Of a DNA stretch of 5,926 nt, positions 1 to 4,972 are shown in pieces. Each line of letters opens with the position of its first letter. Within the stretch, counting starts at the first letter, position 1. A program made the translations under genes and the position numbers. A model generated the notes under the pieces. That model saw only the letters and a program-made list of their open reading frames with translations. It made no database searches and was not told the origin of the DNA. This DNA comes from Erysipelotrichaceae bacterium. GTDB taxonomy: Bacteria; Bacillota_I; Bacilli_A; Erysipelotrichales; Erysipelotrichaceae. The stretch lies in NCBI GenBank assembly GCA_016302195.1, contig JAEDOA010000097.1, positions 1-5,926 on the forward strand, read 5' to 3'.

Positions 1-1067
1 TACTCTTTGTCTGAATATTCTTTTTCCAGCAGCGAGTAGTTATATTCGCTGCCATAACCAGCATCAGCGACAATTTTGTCAAACTTATCTAATGTCGTCA
101 TTTGTTTCAAAAACGGCTCTAAGGTTCTAAAATCTGTGGGATTAGGGTACAAGGCATAATCAACTACATACTGGTCAGTTGTAGCGGCTTGAATATTGTA
201 GCCCGGTTTAAGCTGACCGTTTTTCATGTGATCTTCTTTCATGTGCATGAAAGTTGCGTCGTGATCGGTTTTGGAATAGCTATTGCGCCCAGCAAAGATT
301 TCTTTGTCGTCTTCATATTTCTTCATGCGAGGAACGTAGTCTTTCTTCAGTTTGCGAAGCAGCTTCTTAAGACCTCGTCTCTTAACTTTTCTAGGAGAGC
401 CTCCTGGAATGACTTTAGGTTCTTGCTCAATTTCTTCGGTCAGCTTTTCAATTTCAGCTTCAGTTTCTTGGGCAAGCTCTGCCAGTCCTTCGCTAGTCTG
501 CACTTTTTCCTTGGCCATTGCTTTGACTACTTCTTTGGCAATCAATTCATCGTAAAGTTCAACTGCTTGGCCTTTTAATTTTTCATGATACTTTTCAACA
601 GCTTTACGCCAAACAAAAGTATAGCGGTTGGCATCAGCTTCAATCTTAGTGCCATCGATAAAAATCGCGCCTTCATTGATCAAACCTTCATCTTCTAAAA
701 GATTGGTAAAGTAAATAAAACATTTTTTAACCAGTTCATTGGCACGATTGCTGGATCTAAAATTATTAATTGTGTGATATGAGATCTTCTGATGTTCGGC
801 TAAAACTATCATTGGTAGATTCTCTTCCAGCATCAATTCAATTTTTCTGCCAGAAAAGACTCTTCTTGAATAAGCAAAAAGCAAAATCTTAAGCATCATG
901 GCTGGATGATAGGCTGGTCGTCCTGTCTTGGATGTGTCACCCAGCAATACATCTTCTGGAATTGAATCAACGAACCAGCTAATAGTATTAGCTAAGTGAT
1001 TACTAGGAATAGTAAAGTCTAAATTAAGTGTTAAAGCTGTTTGGCCTGTGATATAATTTTGATACAT
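1..1067 (-). CDS. IS1182-family transposase, N-terminal 355 codons (3' end outside window)
   Basis: DDE-type transposase that would cut and rejoin the ends of its own insertion sequence. The frame is open from the ATG at 1067 down to position 3 with no stop, so the protein continues beyond the window; family members usually run to about 450-560 residues. The N-terminal part (about residues 1-120) has the conserved block around TGRPAYHPAMMLKILLFAYS, followed by the SYHTINNFR region, typical of the DUF772 domain in IS1182/IS5-like transposases. The first catalytic Asp is D138 in FIDGTKIEAD; the second is D335 in VADAGYGSEYNYSLLE. The catalytic Glu lies outside the window. A charged, lysine- and glutamate-rich insertion fills about residues 155-270. 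The start is supported by AGAAGG seven bases upstream. No frameshift is visible, so the element may be intact. The family call is firm; the individual IS name is unknown to me. Confidence 0.95.
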   Translation of the reverse strand, partial: MYQNYITGQTALTLNLDFTIPSNHLANTISWFVDSIPEDVLLGDTSKTGRPAYHPAMMLKILLFAYSRRVFSGRKIELMLEENLPMIVLAEHQKISYHTINNFRSSNRANELVKKCFIYFTNLLEDEGLINEGAIFIDGTKIEADANRYTFVWRKAVEKYHEKLKGQAVELYDELIAKEVVKAMAKEKVQTSEGLAELAQETEAEIEKLTEEIEQEPKVIPGGSPRKVKRRGLKKLLRKLKKDYVPRMKKYEDDKEIFAGRNSYSKTDHDATFMHMKEDHMKNGQLKPGYNIQAATTDQYVVDYALYPNPTDFRTLEPFLKQMTTLDKFDKIVADAGYGSEYNYSLLEKEYSDKE

Positions 1068-1135
1068 TAATATGCCTTCTTTCATTTTTGTTTTGTGGTG
1101 ATTCAATAATATCAAGGAAGACAATTAAAGTATAG

Positions 1136-1178
1136 AAAAAGAACGATGATTTTCGCGAAGAATTTCATCGTTCTTTTT
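1136..1178. terminator. Strong bidirectional hairpin in the transposase leader
   Basis: The arms 1136-1149 (AAAAAGAACGATGA) and 1165-1178 pair perfectly over 14 bp. A 2x2 T/T internal bulge and a further 3 bp then close a GCGAA loop. An A-run begins the left arm and a T-run ends the right arm, so it reads as an intrinsic terminator on either strand. It lies between the presumed IS end and the transposase start. It would stop transcripts entering from the flanking DNA, a known self-limiting device in several insertion sequences. Confidence 0.8.
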
Positions 1179-1189
1179 TCATGGCCTAG

Positions 1190-1212
1190 GATTTAGTTTT
1201 TTCCCAGACACT
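1190..1212. repeat. Solitary half of a hairpin repeat also present at 5904-5926
   Basis: Positions 1190-1212 match 5904-5926 at 22 of 23 bases, ending in CCCAGACACT. In the right-hand copy this segment is the loop and 3' arm of a hairpin whose other arm is AGTGTCTG. Here that arm is missing and IS leader sequence takes its place (CATGGCCTAG just to the left). The simplest reading is that the IS inserted into an existing hairpin and left one arm behind. Confidence 0.6.
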
Positions 1213-1230
1213 TTTTATTTTGGCGAAAGA

Positions 1231-1241
1231 TATTCTATAAT
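1231..1241 (+). promoter_or_regulatory. Candidate -10 region for the lipoprotein gene
   Basis: A perfect TATAAT lies at 1236-1241, 30 bases before the lipoprotein ATG. No good -35 is visible 16-18 bases upstream (that stretch is T-rich), and TTGGCG at 1220-1225 is too close. The promoter is therefore only partly supported. The DNA upstream is the hairpin-repeat remnant and the IS edge, so the insertion may have changed expression of this gene. Confidence 0.4.
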
Positions 1242-1271
1242 TGAGATTAAATTTAAGAAAAGAGAATAAAT

Positions 1272-1853
1272 ATGAAAAAAACGATTGTTTTAATCAGTGT
1301 AATGGCTGCTGCGCTATTGACGGGATGCAATAAGCAAACAGCAAAATCAAATTCAAGTTCACAATCATCAAGTAGTTCAAAAATTGTGCGTCATGAGACT
1401 AAATCATCTAGTGAAGCTCCTCGTATTAATATTCATAAAAAATACAAGGGCTTTAAGCTTGCAACTGTGCCTAGCCAATATCGTGGTACTTGGTATCGGG
1501 CAGATCCTTATTCTAAAAAAGCTAGAGAGCTTGTGATTACCAAGCATACAGTCAATGGCAATGTTACCTATCAGAAAATCGATCACAATTTAAAATTGAA
1601 TCGTCACTCTGAAAAACAAAATAAAAAATACTCTGGCAATATTGTTCTAATTGATACTCAAGGTAATTCGTTAAAAGTGCGCGGCTTCTTGGATCTGGCG
1701 AGCTTAGATTATCAACCTGGTCAATTTAAGAACCATGATTGTCTCTTCTTAAGCTATGGGACTGATCCTAGTGTCATCAACGGTGCGATTTTCAAAGATA
1801 AAAGTGTTGCGCTTAAGTATAGAAAGTATGATTTCACTAAGGTAAAGAAATAG
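1272..1853 (+). CDS. Putative lipoprotein of unknown function, 193 aa
   Basis: The protein starts with a lipoprotein signal peptide: K2-K3, a hydrophobic stretch at 4-17, and the lipobox L16-T17-G18-C19. Cys19 would be lipidated and anchored to the outer face of the membrane. A flexible Ser/Lys-rich linker (about 20-52) includes runs of serine. The mature domain (about 55-193) opens with VPSQYRGTWYRADPYSKKAR and continues with mixed beta-type sequence containing several Trp/Tyr residues and a basic C-terminus. The PSxYxGTWYRxDPYS pattern resembles small lipoproteins I associate with lactobacilli, but no catalytic motif is visible and I cannot name a function. A purine-rich AAGAAAAGAG precedes the ATG with seven bases between. 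The gene converges on the 63-aa membrane-protein gene 46 bases downstream. It has no clear terminator of its own on the plus strand. Confidence 0.9.
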   Translation: MKKTIVLISVMAAALLTGCNKQTAKSNSSSQSSSSSKIVRHETKSSSEAPRINIHKKYKGFKLATVPSQYRGTWYRADPYSKKARELVITKHTVNGNVTYQKIDHNLKLNRHSEKQNKKYSGNIVLIDTQGNSLKVRGFLDLASLDYQPGQFKNHDCLFLSYGTDPSVINGAIFKDKSVALKYRKYDFTKVKK

Positions 1854-1860
1854 TAAATGT

Positions 1861-1895
1861 AAAAAAGCATTCATCAGACTTGCTAATGAATGCTT
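1861..1895 (-). terminator. Intrinsic terminator of the 63-aa membrane-protein gene
   Basis: A perfect 10-bp stem (AAGCATTCAT at 1865-1874 with 1886-1895) has an 11-base loop. On the minus strand it is followed by a run of six or more T (complement of 1861-1866). On the plus strand the stem is followed by GAAATC, so it is a poor terminator for the lipoprotein gene. It starts five bases past the stop of the minus-strand gene. Confidence 0.8.
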
Positions 1896-1899
1896 GAAA

Positions 1900-2091
1900 T
1901 CAGCTATTATTCTTTCTATGTTTGCGGCTTTGCACAATGATGATAATATCCCAAATGACTAATACTAAGGTGTAAATCATCATGAATATCTTTGCACCTA
2001 CTGCTTGGCTATGCCAAAACAAATCTAGTGCTAACCAGATCAAAGTTATTACAGCCCAAATTATTCTATATAATTCAGGTTTCTCTCTCAT
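1900..2091 (-). CDS. Small two-helix membrane protein, 63 aa, function unknown
   Basis: Two hydrophobic helices are clear, at about residues 9-26 (Trp-rich) and 32-53. A short HSQAVGAK turn joins them, and a basic tail (RKHRKN, 56-61) follows. By the positive-inside rule both ends should face the cytoplasm. There is no signal peptide, catalytic motif or recognisable family. The case for a real gene rests on three things: coherent two-helix topology, a dedicated terminator just past the stop, and a promoter-like block upstream shared with the SLAP gene. The ribosome-binding site is less certain: AGGAAG sits 11 bases before the ATG, longer than usual. Weak alternatives are a stress-response membrane peptide or an immunity-type protein. 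Nothing in the sequence distinguishes these. Confidence 0.75.
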   Translation of the reverse strand: MREKPELYRIIWAVITLIWLALDLFWHSQAVGAKIFMMIYTLVLVIWDIIIIVQSRKHRKNNS

Positions 2092-2136
2092 CTTAACTCA
2101 CGCTTCCTGCTATGTACTTCTTTATTTTCTACCTTT

Positions 2137-2163
2137 AATTTACCCCCATGTAAGCATTTACAA
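2137..2163 (-). promoter_or_regulatory. Candidate promoter of the 63-aa gene with G-tract before the -10
   Basis: Read on the minus strand, TTGTAA (2158-2163) is followed after 15 bases by TAAATT (2137-2142). Five G residues directly abut the -10-like box, and AAGGTA follows shortly after. The start codon lies about 45 bases downstream of the -10 box. The layout closely matches that upstream of the SLAP gene (3521-3547). The 15-base spacer is short for a standard promoter, so an activator may be needed. Confidence 0.45.
2149..2162. promoter_or_regulatory. cre-like palindrome overlapping the 63-aa gene's -35
   Basis: TGTAAGCATTTACA fits the CcpA catabolite-response consensus TGWAANCGNTNWCA at every fixed position except the central G, which is A here. 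It overlaps the candidate -35 (2158-2163) and spacer of the 63-aa gene, a place where a bound repressor would block transcription. One mismatch in the central CG weakens the call, and a short AT-rich palindrome can arise by chance. Confidence 0.35.
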
Positions 2164-2207
2164 ATGATACGTACTTTTTCTTTTGAGTTAATAAAATAAA
2201 GGTTAGA

Positions 2208-2242
2208 AAGAACTCCATCTACATCATGTAGACGGAGTTCTT
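2208..2242 (-). terminator. Terminator of the SLAP-repeat protein gene
   Basis: The arms 2208-2223 and 2227-2242 form a 16-bp stem with a three-base loop. The one imperfect position is A·C in plus-strand RNA but a G·U wobble in minus-strand RNA, so the structure is complete on the minus strand. It starts 11 bases past the SLAP gene's stop. Minus-strand RNA continues with CUUUCU and a U-rich stretch; plus-strand RNA continues with UUAUUUUUAU, so it may act both ways. Confidence 0.8.
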
Positions 2243-2253
2243 ATTTTTATATC

Positions 2254-3462
2254 TTATTTCTTCAAGGCAGCAGCTTGTGCTTCTTCTGGAGTGTTAGATG
2301 GAGTGATTTTAACACTATTTTCAACAAATTTAACATCGCTGGCTTTGACATAATTGTCAGCTTTGAGTGGCATATAATCTTTTGTGTATTGACCGTTATT
2401 TGATAAACGTATTACATTTTGCCAATAACGGACTGGTGCTAAATGATAAAATTCTTCTGCTTTATTTTCACTTGGTACCCAAATATATAATAACTTATCT
2501 ACTTTCCACTCTTCAGAATTCTTTGCAAGCTTTATATTTTGAGGAGTCCCATTTGTATTATATAGATCTGTGGCCTTGGTAAATCTAATGAGTGAATACC
2601 TATTTGCTAAAGTATAGTTATGAACTGGCATCTTTTTGGCAGCATTGACAAATAAATTAAGAATCCAGTAATCAGTACCTTTAATGTGGTAAATTGCTTG
2701 TTCCCAATCATCATCGCCGTCCTCACCAGTACCTGCTCGAATGCCTTGTTCTAAGTAGTCTACCGTAAACTTTTCACCATTCTTTGCATATTTGCCGGAA
2801 GGTTGAACTTTGTCTTTACCAGGTACTTCAACGAGAAGAGGGATACCGTTCCGTAATACGGTTACTGTTGTTTCATCCTTACTCATTGGTGGAACACTAT
2901 TTGAAGACGTATTGTTAGTATTAGTGGTTGGCTTGGTGTTAGTAGTAACCGTTGTTGGTCCTTGAACAGTATTTACTTTAATAACAGGTCCCAAATTGTA
3001 TGACTTAATATATTGTTTTCTTGGTCCAGCGATGCGGAAGTAACGCTTACCATTCTTGAACTTGTAAGAACCACCATAAGTAGTGACTGTTTCGCCCTTA
3101 TAGAGCTTCCAACGATTCATGTAAGAGGTTCTGCCATTTGAAGACTTATAGATATAGGCATTATGAGTGATTTTCCGAGTTACACCGTCAATATTAGTAG
3201 CTTTTAAATATTGATCTTTGCCGCTTACCTTGTAGTAAAGTGTACCGTCTATTTTAACAGGATTGCTTTCTACTGTTACATATTGATAGGAGTAGTATTT
3301 CTTACCAGTACTATTACCATTCTTGTCGTAAGCGATAGCAGTATGCATTACCGCCCTGTTTGTTGCAGCTTGTACTGTGTGAGCACTAGTTGTGGCACTC
3401 ATAAGAGGTGCGATTCCCATTAAGGCAGCTGTAGAAATTAATGCGAGTTTATTTAGTTTCAT
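2254..3462 (-). CDS. Exported SLAP-domain surface protein, 402 aa
   Basis: A secreted cell-surface protein. Residues 1-32 are a Sec signal peptide (K2, K5, hydrophobic core 6-25) with probable cleavage after VQA at 30-32. Two tandem SLAP-type repeats follow (about 34-92 and 93-162). Their hallmarks are AYDKNG...KKYYSYQ...YYKVSGKDQYLKATNI in the first and NAYIYKSSNGR...YFRIAG...QYIKSYN in the second. Such repeats bind wall carbohydrate in Lactobacillus S-layer and S-layer-associated proteins. A Thr/Asn/Ser-rich linker (163-192) leads to a C-terminal region (195-380) that seems internally duplicated: AKNGEKFTVD at 226-235 and AKNSEEWKVD at 313-322. It ends with YVKASDVKFV and a polar tail. No enzymatic motif or LPXTG anchor is present. 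The ATG is supported by GGAGTGA nine bases upstream (GGAG to ATG). It is too short and too low in hydroxylated repeats to be the main S-layer protein; an S-layer-associated protein is more likely. Confidence 0.92.
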   Translation of the reverse strand: MKLNKLALISTAALMGIAPLMSATTSAHTVQAATNRAVMHTAIAYDKNGNSTGKKYYSYQYVTVESNPVKIDGTLYYKVSGKDQYLKATNIDGVTRKITHNAYIYKSSNGRTSYMNRWKLYKGETVTTYGGSYKFKNGKRYFRIAGPRKQYIKSYNLGPVIKVNTVQGPTTVTTNTKPTTNTNNTSSNSVPPMSKDETTVTVLRNGIPLLVEVPGKDKVQPSGKYAKNGEKFTVDYLEQGIRAGTGEDGDDDWEQAIYHIKGTDYWILNLFVNAAKKMPVHNYTLANRYSLIRFTKATDLYNTNGTPQNIKLAKNSEEWKVDKLLYIWVPSENKAEEFYHLAPVRYWQNVIRLSNNGQYTKDYMPLKADNYVKASDVKFVENSVKITPSNTPEEAQAAALKK

Positions 3463-3520
3463 AAAAATTCACTCCAATTCTTAAAATTATTGGATTGTTA
3501 CGTATATTTTTTACACCTTC

Positions 3521-3547
3521 ATTTTACCCCCCCGAAATGAAAATCAA
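3521..3547 (-). promoter_or_regulatory. Candidate promoter of the SLAP gene with G-tract before the -10
   Basis: On the minus strand TTGATT (3542-3547) precedes TAAAAT (3521-3526) with a 15-base spacer ending in seven consecutive G. GAAGGTG follows the -10-like box. The ATG lies about 58 bases downstream. The block from the G-tract through AAGGT nearly repeats the one upstream of the 63-aa gene at 2137-2163. It gives the SLAP gene its own start site despite the permease gene upstream. Confidence 0.5.
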
Positions 3548-3606
3548 GTGGGAAAGAACAAATTACAAATATCTAAACTGTACTTCTTCTGTTGTATTAG
3601 AAACAG

Positions 3607-4866
3607 TTATTGTACTGTATTGATTTCTGCTTTGACTTTGTTTTTTATCCCCATCTTGATGGCAACGAACAAGATAATAACTTCAATTGCAATCAAAGTA
3701 AATAATGCGTATTTTACACTAACAAAACCAGATATTGAAGTCATAATTGTAGTAAAAATTGGTGCTACAGCCATCAAGATAGTATTCAATAAACCAACAG
3801 ATGAAGCTAAAATCTTATGTTCAATTGTGTTAACTAACCATTGTTGCATCTTAATTGAGGCAATACTTGCAGTTGCTGCTAACAAGAAGTAAACAGCTAA
3901 AACGGCATAGATATTAGCCAATATAGTCGCAACGGTCGTAGCAAAACTCAAAATAATAGCAAGAATAGTGATGGTAAATACTAAAGCTTTTTTGAATAAT
4001 TGTGGTCCAAACATACTGCCTAAAATAGCGCCAACACTTACCACTACACCCATTACAGCAATAGTAAAGCTGTAGCTAGTGATGATCATTGTAGATTTAT
4101 TTCCTGCAATCATAATTGGAATTAATGATCCAAGAGCAGTTAAAATACCATTAAGCAAAGCAATCACGAAGATAACAGTTAACAAACCTTGTGCCTTCTT
4201 CATTTGTTTGTATGATGACTTCATGGTGGCGAAAAACTTCTGATCATTAACTTCTTGTGCTTCAAGTGGCTTTTGATCTTTTCTATGCTTTAAACCAACA
4301 CTTAAAAATAGAAGTCCAGCTACCATGAAAGTAATAGCATTAATGAAAGCCAAGTTAGCAAAGGACAAGAAAAGCAACAACCCTGAACCGACAAATTGTG
4401 CAATAGTATTGATTACTTCACTCACGCCGTTGGTAAAACCTTCAGCTTCACCAAATTCTTCTTTTCCGACAATGTCGATAATTAATGGAGCGATCAATCC
4501 AGTAGAGTAAGCACCAAACGTATCAGATAAAAAATTAATAATGACAACTATAATAACTAAATTCCATTGAGAAACATTGCTGACAAAGAGCAAGCCTACT
4601 ATACCGTAAAGAACAAATCGAACTACGGCCATTAAGAAGATGCTTTTGAACTTATTTCTAGTTTTATCAGCTAAGAAACCTCCAAAAATATCAAATAGTC
4701 TTGGAATAGATTCTGAAATAGCGATCAATGATAAAGCCAATGAATAGTTGTGCAATTTACTTGCGTAAGTCATGAATGCTAAGTAAAAGAATACATCCCC
4801 AGCAGTAGATAAAAAACTGGCAACTGAAAATCTTCTGTAATCCTTATTTTTCAAAAATACATTCAT
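3607..4866 (-). CDS. Major facilitator superfamily permease (DHA3/MefA-like), 419 aa
   Basis: An integral membrane transporter, probably a proton-driven exporter. The roughly 12 hydrophobic segments are arranged as two halves around a polar central loop (about 192-225, rich in Lys, Gln and Glu). Motif A of the superfamily is visible in the loop after the second helix as GGFLADKTRNK (62-72), with the conserved D67 and R70. The opening NKDYRRFSVASFLSTAGDVFFYLAF is typical of the MFS_3 / macrolide-efflux (MefA-like) group, and the length is usual for it. The substrate cannot be read from the sequence; drug, peptide or metabolite export are all possible, and a resistance claim would be unfounded. 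The start is supported by AAAGGGG nine bases before the ATG. The gene is divergent from an Rgg regulator, which probably controls it. A 144-base gap without a convincing terminator separates its end from the SLAP gene, so read-through is possible. Confidence 0.93.
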   Translation of the reverse strand: MNVFLKNKDYRRFSVASFLSTAGDVFFYLAFMTYASKLHNYSLALSLIAISESIPRLFDIFGGFLADKTRNKFKSIFLMAVVRFVLYGIVGLLFVSNVSQWNLVIIVVIINFLSDTFGAYSTGLIAPLIIDIVGKEEFGEAEGFTNGVSEVINTIAQFVGSGLLLFLSFANLAFINAITFMVAGLLFLSVGLKHRKDQKPLEAQEVNDQKFFATMKSSYKQMKKAQGLLTVIFVIALLNGILTALGSLIPIMIAGNKSTMIITSYSFTIAVMGVVVSVGAILGSMFGPQLFKKALVFTITILAIILSFATTVATILANIYAVLAVYFLLAATASIASIKMQQWLVNTIEHKILASSVGLLNTILMAVAPIFTTIMTSISGFVSVKYALFTLIAIEVIILFVAIKMGIKNKVKAEINTVQ

Positions 4867-4886
4867 AATGTTTAACCCCTTTTTCT

Positions 4887-4914
4887 TTGTCTCATTTGTT
4901 GTTGCAATTATAAT
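4887..4914 (+). promoter_or_regulatory. Candidate promoter of the Rgg-family regulator gene
   Basis: TTGTCT (4887-4892) and a perfect TATAAT (4909-4914) are separated by 16 bases. This gives a leader of roughly 50 bases before the ATG at 4973. The -10 overlaps a minus-strand TATAAT (complement of 4907-4912) that may serve the permease gene. Confidence 0.6.
4907..4912 (-). promoter_or_regulatory. Candidate -10 of the permease gene, overlapping the divergent -10
   Basis: The minus strand reads TATAAT here, about 40 bases before the permease ATG at 4866. No recognisable -35 lies 16-18 bases upstream (only AATTAA-like sequence), so this promoter may depend on an activator. Sharing four bases with the regulator's -10 means polymerase cannot sit on both at once. 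Confidence 0.45.
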
Positions 4915-4952
4915 AAAGTGAAAAAGAGATTAATTTTTAAAAGTGGCGTATT

Positions 4953-4972
4953 TGACATTTTGAGGTGACATT
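4953..4972. repeat. Direct repeat TGACATT x2, 13-base period
   Basis: TGACATT occurs at 4953-4959 and again at 4966-4972, immediately before the regulator's start codon and across its ribosome-binding site. Its place in the divergent regulator/permease gap makes it a possible operator, but two 7-mers are weak evidence on their own. Confidence 0.35.

Larger units (their letters stand above)
1..1190 (-). mobile_element. IS1182-family insertion sequence, transposase 5' side (partial)
   Basis: The element holds the transposase and its 120-base leader with a strong hairpin. Its transposase-5' boundary is inferred at about 1190. There the sequence switches into a 23-base segment that also occurs, as part of a complete hairpin, at 5904-5926. 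The other end is outside the window, so terminal inverted repeats and target duplication cannot be confirmed. The boundary could be off by several bases, or the shared segment could itself belong to the IS end. Confidence 0.55.

Noticed and set aside
189..578. Plus-strand open frames at 189-578 and 352-555
   Set aside because: They lie antisense within the transposase, lack ribosome-binding sites and match no protein pattern, while the minus strand carries clear IS1182 motifs.
1982..2167. Plus-strand 61-codon open frame
   Set aside because: It is the complement of the 63-aa membrane-protein gene and its promoter. It has no ribosome-binding site and no sensible domain.
3211..3423. Plus-strand 70-codon frame, Cys- and Val-rich
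   Set aside because: It is antisense to the signal peptide and SLAP repeats of the surface protein, whose protein features are strong.
3590..3612. Possible terminator at the end of the permease gene
   Set aside because: Only a 5-bp stem (ACAGT/ACTGT) over the stop codon is visible on the minus strand, followed by TTTCTAATAC, which is too weak to call.
3548..3892. Plus-strand 114-codon open frame
   Set aside because: It runs antisense to the C-terminus of the permease. Its composition is what the complement of hydrophobic codons gives, and no good ribosome-binding site precedes it.
4908..4958. Sixteen-residue hydrophobic frame MSNTPLLKINLFFTLL on the minus strand beside the Rgg gene, tempting as a pheromone precursor
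   Set aside because: It has no ribosome-binding site, lacks the basic N-terminus of known short hydrophobic peptides, and overlaps both candidate -10 boxes, so the DNA is better explained as promoter.
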